A stretch of DNA of 64,000 nt from Mucor racemosus (Eukaryota; Mucoromycota; Mucoromycetes; Mucorales; Mucoraceae). The notes beneath the pieces are model-generated. The model was given only the letters and a program-made list of their open reading frames with translations. It was not told where the DNA came from and did no database searches. Of the stretch, positions 1 to 11,730 are shown one piece after another; position 1 is the first letter of the stretch; every line of letters begins with the position of its first letter. Made by a program: the position numbers and the translations under genes. The stretch covers positions 1,364,001-1,428,000 of the forward strand of contig JAPEHQ010000012.1 of NCBI GenBank assembly GCA_027405735.1, given 5' to 3'.

Positions 1-383
1 CACATTTAGTAGCATATTGAAATTTATCTAGAAGCCCTTGTTTTCGTCTGATCAATGAAAAACGCATCATGCTCCAGTTTTGAAGGCCTACGAAGCCAAA
101 AATCAATAAAGTTGTCAGTTTTATATGTGCTCTCGTATTTGTTTTATTGATTATTATACGTATTGATATGCGTAGGCGCATCATTTATAGGTCTTTGATA
201 ATCGAGTGTGCCGTACGGATTTTTAGCAGAATATGTCAACGTGGCCTTGCTCAAATCTAATACCCAATCACTTGGCGGACAAAATTGACCGCCAAAGCAA
301 CCCCCGCATTAAATAAACATGTCTAAAATAAACTGATACATACTTTTTCTTTTTCAAGTGCGTACTCTTCGAGACACGATATA
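1..383. other. Upstream non-coding region
   Basis: No coding signal is visible on either strand. The stretch directly precedes the aminopeptidase start codon and probably holds its promoter. No confident TATA element or repeat was seen. Confidence 0.4.
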
Positions 384-2124
384 ATGCTTAGTTTCAGAAC
401 CACCACAACACTTGGAAAGCAAGTGAAACAACGTTTTGTTGTTACCAAACGTTTGTTTACCAACACACAATCTTACGATGCCCTTGTTTTGAATGCTTAT
501 ACAAACGAAGGCAAAGTTAGTTTAGCTGCCAATAAAGATATTTCACAAAAAACCAAAAATATTATTGAAGAACAACTCAAGGTTTCCAATTTCAAAAAGG
601 CAGGTGATGTTCGTACACTTTACAACATTGGTGGTATGAAACAAGTAGCCATTGTTTCTCTTGGTAAGCAATCTGCTGTCCAAAAAGATGAACAAGAAGC
701 TGCTCGTAGAGCTGTAAGTTGCATTAAAAGATTAAAATCAAGCAAGTATATTAACCATCATGTAAATTTAGACTGCTCTTGGCTTACAAGTATTGAAACC
801 TCAAGGGGCCAAGAATATTGGTATTGATATTTCCGTCAGCGCACACGGTGCCGGTGAAGGTTCTGTATTAAGTCAATTTTCATTCGACAAATTAAAGTCA
901 AAGAAAGAGACTGAAAAAGAGGAACAACAAGATATTCAAGTAGGACCCTTTTCAGAAAACAGCACTAGCCAAGATTTAACATGGGAAAGTGGTCAAATCT
1001 ACGGTGCTTCACAAAATGTGGCACGCATGTTGATGACTTCTCCAGCCAACTTGATGACACCCAAATTGTTCTCTGAAGAAGTTGCTTATTTATTAGCTGG
1101 ATTAGAAAATGTTGAAGTTATTGTACGAGATGAAGAATGGGCTGCTAGACAAAAAATGAATGCCTTTTTATCTGTGGCTAAAGGAAGTGCTGAGCCATTG
1201 CGATTCTTGGAAATCCATTACAAGGGTGGAAAGGAGGGTGATAAAGTACATGGTTTAGTTGGAAAAGGTGTTACTTTTGATGCTGGTGGTATTTCATTGA
1301 AGCCTTCCAACAATATGGCATTAATGAAAGGAGATATGGGTGGGGCCGCTACAGTTGCTGGCGCTTTATACGGTATTTGTAAGATGCAATTACCAATCAA
1401 TGTAATTGCAGTGACACCACTATGTGAGAATATGCCCTCAGGTACAGCAACCAAGCCAGGTGATGTCATAAAGGCCATGAATGGTAAATCAATCGAGGTT
1501 TTGGATACTGATGCTGAAGGAAGATTGATTTTGGTAACTGAAAAAGAAAGCATGCAGGCTTTCATGGATTTTAACGATGTTTTATTTCGATTTGTAGGCC
1601 GATGCGTTGTACTATCTTAGCTCCAAATATAAACCTGAAAGTCTAATTGATCTTGCTACTTTAACTGGTGCAATGGATGTAGCACTTGGCGATGTGTTTG
1701 CAGGTGTATTTACTAATTCAAATAAACTCTGGGATAACTTGGAAAAGGCAGGAAAGCAAACATCAGATCCATTCTGGAGAATGCCATTAAATGATGGTTA
1801 TTTGAAAGAAATGCAAGATTCAGCAGTAGCTGATTTAAATAATCTCGGTAAGGGCAGATCAGGTGGTGCCTGCTCAGCCGCCTCATTTTTAAAGGAGTTT
1901 GTGTCTGGTCTTGAGGATAATCAGAATAAGGTTGATTGGGCACATATTGATATTGCTGGTGTTATGGATAGTCAAGGTACTGATGGATACCATATCAAGG
2001 GCATGAGTGGTAAGTTTTTCATGATTGAGTTAGTTTTTGGGGATAGTAGTACTAAATGTTTATCTATTTTCTAGGTCGTCCCACAAGATCTCTAATTGAA
2101 TATGTACGTGGTCTTTCTAAATAA
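384..2124 (+). CDS. M17 leucine aminopeptidase (cytosol aminopeptidase)
   Basis: Four exons, 384-713, 772-1533, 1598-2009 and 2075-2124, join in phase to give 517 aa. M17 enzymes are hexameric di-metal peptidases that remove N-terminal residues such as Leu. The catalytic domain is intact. The lysine-bearing GVTFDAGGISLKPS segment lies near residues 275-290, the MKGDMGGAAT metal-ligand segment follows, and the family signature DTDAEGRL lies near residues 354-361, split by intron 2 just after it. The C-terminus keeps the SGGACSAASFL and W-A-HIDIAG blocks typical of the family. The N-terminus (MLSFRTTTTL, Arg/Lys-rich to about residue 25) could be a mitochondrial presequence; this is inference. 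All introns are GT-AG and 58-65 bp. The family is clear; the subcellular site is not. Confidence 0.93.
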
Positions 2125-2518
2125 ATAAATAAATACAAGAAGGGTACAGTAAGCCATAAAGGAAGAGCTTTTAGTCACGTGTTGTATGACCTTGGATTAT
2201 TTTGAGGGGGTTGGATATAGTTTTAGTGGGGACATCTTACAAAATAATACACTCACAGGCAACATTGAGTTAAAGGCCTAATTTCCTTTTTTCTTTCCTT
2301 TTCTATTTTCTTTCTTCTCTTTTTTTAAAGCAAAAAAAAAAAAAAAGCATCTTTTTCTTTCTGCAAATATTCTAAAACAAAAATAGGAGGGATTTAGATT
2401 CACATTCATTCTTTCTCTTTCTCTATATTTCCCTCTCTTTCTCATTATTACAATCTTGTAAAAAAACCCCCCTTTGAAATTCATATATCATAAAAAAAAA
2501 AAAAAAAAAAAAAGTAGA

Positions 2519-3743
2519 ATGTTACCTATAACATTTGACCTAGCAAAATATCCAACAGTTGATACCATAAGATTATTAGCGTCTTTATTGGAAAGAATGA
2601 CAATAGCTAATGATTTATTGAATAAACAACAGCAACAACAACCTCAACAGCAGCGTCGTGCTTCTTTACAACAGCAGCAACAGCAACAACAGCAACAACA
2701 GACACCGGCCTATACCCGGTTTCATGCCAGACTAGTTCCTTCGATTGATATCTATTCTTACTTGTCTAGAATATTGAAATACTGTCCTTGCGCAAATGAA
2801 TGTTTTTTAAGTTTATTAGTATATTTTGATCGCATGTCTAAAAATTCGCTGGCGTTGACTGGGAGACCATTTACTATTGATTCTTTTAATATTCATCGTT
2901 TGATTATCGCTGGTGTTATGGTATCTAGCAAGTTTTTCAGTGACGTGTTTTACACTAATACTCGATATGCAAAGGTAAAAAGGGGAAGCGATTGTCTGTG
3001 TGTATGATATGTACATGTATTGATTGCAATTGATTTAGGTTGGAGGATTACCAGTTACTGAATTAAATAGTCTTGAATTAGAATTCCTCAAATTGAATGG
3101 TTTCAATTTAACTGTTCCTATCAGTGAATTACAAAAATATGGTGATCAATTATTGAAAGTTGGTTATATGACACAAGTAAAATCAACAAATTATCGCCAT
3201 ACTCGTTCTAGTTCATTAGATCAAACAAGAGATATTGAAAGGGTTTGTGATTTAACACAAAGAATGTCACTTGATGAACAACAGTATCAACAACCTTATC
3301 ATCAGCAACATCAACACCAGCAACAACGTTATTATAATAACAATAACAATAACAATAAACGACAATCACATCAAGTGCGTCGTATGACAAGCACAAATAG
3401 TTTAAAAGATAATGGTAGATTTAATTATGAGCAACCACGACATTCTCGATCAAGTGTAAATCTTCACCAAGTTTGGAAACCTAGTAGTCCACTTCCTCAA
3501 GAAGAAAGCAAGAACCGTAGATTATCATTGACATCTATTCATGCACCTCCTTTTATACCTAGTAGTGAATTGCAACAACAACAACAACAACAACAACAAC
3601 AGCAACAACAACAGCAATTACAACAACATCAGCAGTTGCAACATCAAGGTCAAATTTACTATTATCCGCCCATGGGAATACCTACACCTCCACCTTCGGC
3701 TTCCCCTGTTCATTATCAATCAACATCATCCTACTACTTGTAA
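2519..3743 (+). CDS. Pho80-type (PCL family) cyclin with polyQ tracts
   Basis: Two exons, 2519-2974 and 3039-3743, give 386 aa. Cyclins of this family activate Pho85-type CDKs in nutrient and cell-cycle signalling. The cyclin fold runs from the start to about residue 200. Visible family motifs are YLSRILKYCPCANECFLSLLVYFDR, here quoted only in part as CPCANECFLSLL, then INIHRLIIAGVMVSSKFFSD-like text and RYAKVGGLPVTELNSLE across the intron. A polyQ insert interrupts the domain near residues 40-65. The C-terminal half is low complexity (Q, N, S, P) with a second long Q run near residues 325-345. An upstream in-frame ATG at 2474 would add a poly-lysine encoded by an A-tract; I treat that tract as 5' UTR. 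Poly-A/poly-T tracts flank the gene on both sides. Confidence 0.88.
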
Positions 3744-3749
3744 AGTAAT

Positions 3750-3787
<38 letters not shown>

Positions 3788-3974
3788 AAGACAGATGCAC
3801 ATATATATCTCATTATTACTACTATTATTATATTGCACACACCAACAACCATATATATAACATACGCACATATTATTTTACACACTTACACAGCAAAACA
3901 AACAACAAACAACCTTTTTGTATATATTTATCATTATTATCAAAGTATTTTCTTTCTTTTATTTAATAGCATCA

Positions 3975-4026
<52 letters not shown>

Positions 4027-4626
4027 CTATTTTATTACTACTCTATTATTACTATTATTATTACTACTACTACTATACTACTATTTAACTATATTATTAT
4101 TATTAAGTTTATATATTTTTTGCTCTTTTTAAATAAAAAAAAATATAAAAAAAAAAAAACCTCCCCATCTTGTGCTACCCATTTTTACGTTCGTTAGTAA
4201 GAATATTATGATGATGCTGGTAACTTTTTTTGTATGCTTGTACTAGCTAATTTATGTGCCTTTCTTTCTGAATATTCTGGGGATCTTATACTTGACACAT
4301 TTCTTTGCTTGTGTTCTTTTCTCCTCGATTATTATCGATAAACATTTGAGAAATGAAATATAAAATAAAAACTCGGAGAAGTTGGGGGGAACATGAAAAA
4401 ATGCTTAAATGTCGTAATAGAAAACTAATATAAATGATTTAATATATGTAACCTTAGCTAAATCTTTTGGTTCTTGATACACGAGTAAGTTTATATTTTT
4501 TAATGCTACACAAAGAAAAAAAAAACCAGTAATTATAGAGGAACAGGAAGAGAAATGAGTGCTCATCTTTAACCTAAAGAAACCTTTTTTTCTTCTTTTT
4601 TTTTTATTTACTTTTTATAACGAAAA
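3744..4626. other. Intergenic: homopolymer-rich 3' region and septin promoter
   Basis: Contains an A-tract at about 3752-3784, a T-tract of about 45 bp at about 3982-4026 and TTA/CTA-rich simple sequence to about 4100. The rest is AT-rich with no gene visible. The CT-rich stretch just before 4627 is a plausible leader of the next gene. Confidence 0.6.
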
Positions 4627-5780
4627 ATGTCAAGATCAAGAAAAAATCAGATTTCACATTTCAATGTGATGGTTGTTGGTTTCTCGGGTGTTGGTAAAAC
4701 ATCTTTTGTTAGAACATTGCTAGAAACCTTGGCCCTGGACCAAGCTAATACGATCGCCAATAATAATAACAAAAAGAGACGTGATTCATTCATGAGCGAA
4801 AATTCCTCAGTTTTGGTTCAGGAACAATTACAAGGTCCTATTGAAAGAACAACGCAACCTTATACCATTTCAAGAGAGATTGAAGTAGAAAAAAAGGAGC
4901 GCATCATTTTGACCATTATAGACACACCTGGTTTTGGTGCTGAATATTTAGTTGATAAGCAATTACATGATATTACAAAGTATATTGAACATCAATTTGA
5001 TTTAACTTTACAAGAGGTTTGTTATATATATATAAATAAACTGAGGAAGAGATACTCACGTTTTATACTCTCTAGGAATCTAAAGTGAAACGTAACCCAA
5101 AGTCTGTTGACACACAGGTTCATTGTTGTTTATACTTTATTGATCCTAAAAAATCAGCATTAGATGAATTCGATATTCGTATTTTAAAAAGGCTCTCGAA
5201 TCGTGTTAATGTTATTCCTATCATTGGAAAAGCAGACAATCTCACCTTGGCACAAAGAAATCGTTTGAAGCCTTCCATCATTAAAGACATTTATACCACT
5301 TTTAAGATTCCTGTTTATGGTATGCCTGATGAGGAAGAAGAAGAGGAGGAAGACGACGATGATGAAGAAGAAGAGGGTGAAAACAATAAAAAAGAAAAGA
5401 AACCAACAACACTCGATGAATTTCTTGAACAATTTGATTATGAACAAGAAGATAACGACACTCAATCAGTATTAGACTATTTGCATACAATTCCGTTCAC
5501 AGTTATTGCTTATGAGGATGAACCAGAAACTGGAAATCCTATTGAAATTACTCCAGATATCAAGTTGGGTCGTGATTTCGGATGGGGATCAATTGATTGT
5601 TTAGGTGAAAAGTATAGCGATTTTGTTAAACTTAAGCATACGCTTTTGTCTTCTCATCGTCGTTATTTACAATTGGATACTGTGGAGAGATATTATGAAC
5701 AATATCGTACTGAAAGGTTGATGTATAAAAGAGCCACAAAAATCGGAATGGTCGCTCCCAATCTTGCTCCCTCTTCTTAA
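4627..5780 (+). CDS. Septin-like GTPase (atypical)
   Basis: Exons 4627-5016 and 5076-5780 give 364 aa. Septins are filament-forming GTPases at septa and the cell cortex. The order of motifs fits the family: G1 P-loop GFSGVGKTS near residues 19-27, G3 DTPGFG near residues 99-104, the VHCCLYFI segment after the intron, and G4 as GKAD within IPIIGKADNLT. The septin unique element is recognisable but diverged (RDFGWGSIDCLGEKYSDF, then RYYEQYRTERL). A strongly acidic D/E insert sits near residues 216-232, and no C-terminal coiled coil follows. The first intron has a weak GTTTGT donor, but phase demands it. The inserts and the loss of the usual polybasic and PWG features suggest a divergent septin rather than a core Cdc3/10/11/12 orthologue. 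Confidence 0.82.
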
Positions 5781-6716
5781 CTTTCTTTCTATACTATATA
5801 CCTCCATTTTCTTCATTTATAAATATTAATTAACTAAACTTTTCCTTCTGAATCTTACACTTTATACAAAAATAAATAAATAAAAAAGATATATATTTGT
5901 TGAAATGCTGGCAAATTTTGTTTTGTTTTGTTTTATGCATTATGTATGGACTAAAAGCTTGAATGAATAATAAAACTAAAAACCAATGCCTTAATTATTT
6001 ACTGTTGTAATATGTATTGTTACACAACAAGCAAACAGCATTTGCTATTAAATGAAAAAGGGGAAATGCATGCGATTGATAAACAATGCACCAATTGCTA
6101 GTTATTACATTTATATCAGCAGACAGCTTTAATACCTTTAAATTGTATTGAAACAGTCTGAAATTAGCAAAGATGACCCCTTTGTAAATGTTGACTTGTC
6201 AAGTGAAGGAATGAAGTTGACAAAACTTGCAAAATGATTCTTTTCCGATTTTTTCAAGACTGATTATTTCTTGATGGAGATTATGGTAGGAGCAATAGCA
6301 ATTTCAAAGCATGTGCATACTGTTTTTCGATTGGTATTAACCAGAAAAAGGCATTTTAAGAGATGAAACGTTGTGTTGTTGTTGCTGATCAGGCTCGCTC
6401 GCTCGCTCGTCGATTTCTGCTTCAAATACCGCTTACGTTATACTATGAGACCTTACCTTTGAAGGATTTTTTCTTCATTATACGTTAATATTATTCGCAT
6501 GTAATGCAATTTTTAAACAATACAAAACTATTAAGATTAAATAATATTTTCCTTTGGCCTTTAGATGTACATTTTCATCTTGAAATCAAACCTATAAGCT
6601 AAAAGTTGAAATTTATAGCATCGTTTTGACTGGGATTCAACTCGGAAAAAATTTGCTTGAATTGCCAAAAACCATGACAATCCAGAAAGCAGGTTGTTTA
6701 AACATTCATAAGAATA
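5781..6716. other. Intergenic, no gene seen
   Basis: AT-rich spacer. A short (GCTC)n run lies at about 6392-6408. No ORF with family resemblance was found; the region directly before 6717 presumably carries the Mog1 promoter. Confidence 0.5.
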
Positions 6717-7467
6717 ATGAGTACTCAAGAATTATTCGGTGGTGCTATAGTAGTTCCAGTATTCAATTCATTTGTGGACGCAAGGTTAATACGAAAACAT
6801 ATATTAAGTCTCTCATGATCAGTCCAACTCACGTTAACGAATATAGTCAATTTCGTCAAATTCCTGACAATCAAGAAGTTTTCGTGGATATGAATACGCA
6901 GCAAAGTTTAATTTTTGAGCTTTTAGAACAAGTAGAAGCTACAAATGAACAAGTAGCAGAGTAAGAAAGAAAGTAATCTTAATACAGTTATAATATACCA
7001 ACAAGTCTTTTTTCCTTTCATTAGATATCACTTTCAACAATTGGCCGATGATAACGAAGCCGCTGAATCAACAGTAACCTTGATCGATAATTTAAAGCCT
7101 CAAGACGTATCACCACTCTTACCGTAAGCATAAATAAATTATGCCATTTAATTCTTTTTATCTGATATCTTATTTATATAGTCAAGATGGAGCAGAAATT
7201 TATGTGTTGCAAGGTTCTCAAAAAATTTCAAAATTCAATGAAAGCAATGCATTTAATACAGTAGAAATCATCCTTGTTGTTGTAAGATTAACCAAGGTTG
7301 CTACTGATTTTGTTATTTCAGTAAATGCACCAGTTAAGTTAGCATCTACTAGTAGTGAACAAGAATCTGTCAATGAAACAAGCGCTGTTACTATTGGCAC
7401 TGTCAAAGCAGAAATGATGGCTATTTTGAAGGGTCTACAAGTTAAAGATTGGAGTCTTTTTGGTTAG
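6717..7467 (+). CDS. mog1: Mog1 family Ran GTPase-binding protein
   Basis: Four exons, 6717-6784, 6847-6960, 7025-7123 and 7182-7467, give 188 aa, close to the usual family length. Mog1 binds Ran/Gsp1 and promotes nucleotide release, supporting nuclear protein import. Family text is plain after splicing: an N-terminal LFGGAIVVPVF block, then FVDAS-FRQIPDNQEVFVD across intron 1, which is the most conserved Mog1 segment. The C-terminal half has VEIILVVVRLTKVATDFVIS followed by VKDWSLFG at the end, matching the position of the DTSLF tail in yeast Mog1 (from memory). The start is the only ATG that puts the LFGGAI block in frame. Introns are 58-64 bp with GT-AG ends. Confidence 0.9.
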
Positions 7468-7627
7468 AATAAAAATCAACGCTTTTATGTATTGAATAGT
7501 GAAATGTTTTGAATTTATGTGTTTATGAATGTGTATATTATATATATATGTTTTTTATGCAAATATATTTCATCTCGGTAAAGAGCTAAACTTACAGAGC
7601 TTACGTTAAGAATAGCAGTAATAAAGT

Positions 7628-8300
7628 TTATTTATAATCAACATGATATAGTTTTGGTGGTAAACCTTTACCAGATTTTTATTGACATGATTTGAGCATA
7701 ATAAACCTGAAAATAACACCAAAATGTGCACTGGAATCATATTGAATGTCATAATCCATGTAATTCTCAATGGCTTCACTTGTTAGATTTTGATATTTGT
7801 ATTTACAGCCAGAGTAAAGTGTTCCAGAATAGCATTTGTTGTAATGTGCATGATAATCAGATAATACTTTATAATCGCAACAATGCAAAATTGATTAAAT
7901 ACTTGCTCTTTCTGATGAATATAATTCATAATGCCATTGATACGATAGTTTTCCCTATTTTCCGTTGATTAGTAGCTCTGATTAGGTTTATATAATATTT
8001 CTGGTTAATGCACGTATGTATATATACCTCAATGTTCCATTTATTTTTTCGATAAGCTGTATATCCAATAGCAGCAACCATGCCCAAAAATGGCCACATT
8101 TAATCGATTATATATGGCTAAATATGGTCGATTGTTGAGAATAATGGCAATAAATCCTATTAGAGATGCCAAAAAACAAGTGACACCTGTCGCTGTAACT
8201 ACCATAAGATTGTACAAAATTATATCAAACAAACATTGTAATGCAATCAATGTTAATTGCCATTTAAAATTGTATACTCTCCAATTAATAACACTAAAGT
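7628..8300 (-). pseudogene. Decayed tetraspanin
   Basis: Read on the minus strand the region gives tetraspanin pieces in the right order. First come TM1/TM2 (WQLTLIALQCLFDIILYN, then FLASLIGFIAIILNNRPYLA at 8285-8125). A frameshift near 8110-8100 moves TM3 (WPFLGMVAAIGYTAYRKN) to another frame. A GT-AG intron (about 8029-7959) precedes the large extracellular loop, with LHCCDYKVLSDYHAHYNKC and a later SGC. The loop has an in-frame TAA near 7897-7895 where the family commonly has Gln before the CC motif, and CCG has become CCD. TM4 is cut short by TAA at 7679. The frame then reopens into LPPKLYHVDYK. Tetraspanins organise membrane microdomains. Multiple independent lesions make a functional gene unlikely. 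An 87-aa ORF at 8477-8740 (-) might be a remnant of an N-terminal extension. Confidence 0.6.
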
Positions 8301-9378
8301 ACGTTGATAAACTATCAATTAAATGAGTCTAAAACTAATCTATTGTCATACTAATATAAATGCTAATTAAACGTATGTTTAAAGTATGTAAAAAAAAAAA
8401 TCTCAAAATGAGTGCAATAAGATATAAGAAAACAACTAGGTTTTGCACAATTGATAGTGAACATTTACTAGAAAATTCATTGGTATAAATTTGAGTTTAT
8501 GCCCTGTCCAACGATACCATACTTTGACAGATATACTCGGAAATCCCTCGGGTACATGTCCTTTTCATTATATATTATATTAGAATTGATACTTGATACA
8601 AGCGATGAGCTGTTATAATTCATCCATGTTACCACACTACTATTATTTTGATCATATGAAGGTTGTGAATTAAATGAGGCTGAAGATTTTAGCGAAGAAA
8701 TAAATTGATCTATCGCAATGGGTCCGTTCACTTTGTACAAAATAGATGATAGCAGAGAAAGAAAAACAACCGGAACAATCGAGATATCTATTCTACACTA
8801 AAATTTATCAAAGGCATCTGTTTAACAATTAGTTTTAAATAATATAATGGAGAGTACACTCAACATTCAATACTCGAACTTTTCTCTATACACGTGTAGT
8901 ATGAATCTCTCAACATTTATGAAAAAAGAAAAAGACAAGAATGAACTCGATTGAAATTGGTAATTATTTATTATTGATGTGCAATACAATCGTATCAGTT
9001 TATACATGTCAAAATTCATGTAGATCTGATAACAAAGCGGCCAATTAGTCAAATTAATTCGAAACAGCCAATTGAAGTTGATACTCAATTTTGCAATTTA
9101 ACATGCAAAATGCTGAGACCATCTGGGCAAAAAGAATAGAAAGAGCTAATTGCTATTTGTTGTTGGGTTTTCTTGATATGGATTTCAGTATCACCGTTTG
9201 TGTTGCCTACTATGTGGCTTGGCGTATTCTACAAAGGGCATTCACCATGTACTACTAGGCTAAATATGATAAATGTGTTCTAATTCATTTTATATAATAT
9301 CAGCCCAAATTTATACCTTTCTCTCTCTCCCCCTCTCATTCTGTTCTATTTTGAACCTTTTTTCATAGAAAATAATAA
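8301..9378. other. Intergenic
   Basis: AT-rich spacer between the tetraspanin remnant and the first 7TM gene. It contains an 87-aa minus-strand ORF (8477-8740) of unknown value and a CT-rich stretch at about 9320-9345 that may be the leader of the next gene. Nothing else was recognised. Confidence 0.4.
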
Positions 9379-11377
9379 ATGTTCTTTTCATATATATCAA
9401 GACTTGTAAGATAATCAAACAAAAGTATATATACAATTGATATTTACAAGATCTGAAACTAATCATAAATTCTACATATAACGTATCGTAGTTTAAACAA
9501 TTATCGAAATCTCGATGGATTCAATTATACTTTACATTAGTTATTATACAAACATTACTATCAATACCCATATTAATCAAGACGTTATTAAATGCTGAAG
9601 ATTTGGCTCAAAATACAACAGATGCACAAGACGATTCATCATTACTAGATGATAAAAACACAATCTTTGGAAACTATCTAACTGCTAAAGGCTATAAAAT
9701 TATTTATGAAAATGTGCTATTTATAGTTTTTGAAGTATGGCGGTTATGGATATTAACTGATGGAGTATGTGCAATAAGATGATCAAATTCAGTGTTTTTA
9801 TTTACGGCATATTATAGATTGTTCATTTAAATGCTTTGACAATTCTTGCCTCTGCTTGGTTTTCGATATTTTCTGGCATATTCAATGTATTGGTAAAGTA
9901 ATGCATAATAACTAAATATTCTATATTATACTAACAAAACTCAAATACACTACAGCTTATCATTGAATCAAACAGATGGATCACAAGTCAATTTGAAGAA
10001 TTAAAAGTAGAGAATAAAAATCTACAAATTGCTTTAACAAGCATTTTGTTCTTTCTATCTGTACCTGTAATTATATCTGCATATAAAACTGCCAAAATCA
10101 TTGGTTGGCAAGTATACAAGAAGATTGGCAGTAGCATTGAACTTCAAAGTAAGAAACAATGATATTTTGTATATGCTATTACTAAATTTACATTAATAGA
10201 CATGTATCACAATGTTCAATGGTTTGCATTATGGCTCAAAATCGACATTTACTTTGAAATTGTATTGCTGATCTGCACTGCTATTGTTACTAAAAGAATA
10301 GGTTTTCAAATCATTTGTATAATTATGGCACTTTTAGTGTCCATCTCATCAATATTTTCAAGGATTGCAATTACAAAAGAGAGCAATTGGATGATGTTTG
10401 TTTTTTTATTTCTGCAAATGATTCTATCAGCTTGCAATGTTTATAGTCTCGTTAGTTTATTTGAATACTCAACCGCTGATCTCTGGTTTACTGGCATCAT
10501 CTATGGTAAATTTTTGCTTTTAACTGTCAATACTTGTAATACAATCTCATGTTTTTTTAATATAGAATTTATTTCCATCATTTGTATTATTGTAAGCAAA
10601 CATAAGTTTAATTTGTTAGACGTAAACTAACACATTAAAATCAATAGATTACTGTATATTTAGCTATAAGATGTCAGATCAATTTCGGCAAAGGTCTCAA
10701 ACCATTTGGTAAGCTTATTTATGATTGTATTTGTAAAAGAAAAAGAGGGAGAGAGAGAGAAAATCTCATACGTTTCTATAGTTTTTTGGATTCCATTCCA
10801 AGGTACAAAACGATTTATCGAAGAACCATCACATCATGCTATAGAAGCTGGCTTATTAGGCATGAAACGCAATGAAGACCGTATGCCAATCGATGATGAA
10901 GATGATGATTATTATTATAATGATTTCACAATAACTGAAACTAAAAAAACGTACATGTTTAATACGGATGAATTCAACAATATCCCTCGTACATCTTTAG
11001 AAAGAGTAGACAATGTTCCATTCAATGTTAAAATGGAAAGATATTCTGGAAATACAAAATTAGACTCAATCAAACTTCCAACAAGCACAATAGCACATCC
11101 TGTAAGAGTAGCAATGAAACCAATGCCTAAAAATAATGACAATAATAATATAACTGTAATTACTACCATCAATAACAGTAAACCTTGGCGAAGTGAAATA
11201 TTATCAACGAATGATGACAATTCGATATCTTCCTCTACTATTATAGATTCAGGAATAACTAATACAATCGAGCCTACAGTAATGGGAAGAGTAATGCAAC
11301 CTGTATCAAATTCATCACTGACAACGACGACAACAACCACAACTACAACTACAGTCACCACAACTGTTCATCCTTGA
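9379..11377 (+). CDS. Seven-TM fungal membrane protein, paralogue 1
   Basis: Eight exons: 9379-9405, 9492-9764, 9818-9892, 9956-10148, 10200-10505, 10566-10591, 10648-10708 and 10803-11377; 511 aa. The exon lengths 75, 26 and 61 nt and all phases equal those of the downstream gene at 11731. About seven hydrophobic helices are predicted by eye (QLYFTLVIIQTLLSIPILI first). A conserved core reads YKKIGSSIELQNMYHNVQ, followed by LKIDIYFE, in the loop between TM4 and TM5. The last ~190 residues are a soluble, D/N/T-rich tail ending in a poly-Thr run. The core recalls the fungal UPF0658 Golgi membrane protein group, from memory and unverified. The start exon encodes only nine residues (MFFSYISRL) and was chosen because it has an ATG, a good donor and matching phase, as in the paralogue. 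Function unknown. Confidence 0.75.
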
Positions 11378-11730
11378 TTCCAAAAGATCCCAAAAGATCT
11401 CGCTACATGCATATTTACAACCTGTGCCACAATTTCTTCTTCTTCAAGGCCTATCATTTGTTTGTAAAAAAAATAAAAATAAAAAGGGGCTGAATAATTT
11501 ATATAATAATAAAATGAATAAACCCTCCTCTTCTCTTTTATTGATTGTATAAATACAAAATCATATGATAAGGATATCTTAAAAAAAACACTCAGCCTTT
11601 TAAGGAAGACTATATATATATATATATATATGATTTACACATTAGAGCATTATTCGTAGCCTTTAATCTCTCTTTCTTTTTGTTTGTAACTCTTTTAACA
11701 AGCTTAAATCAACTAAAATTATATATAGAT
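11378..11730. other. Intergenic between the 7TM paralogues
   Basis: Short AT-rich spacer with a (TA)n run at about 11611-11631. It must hold the terminator of the first gene and the promoter of the second. No ORF. Confidence 0.5.
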
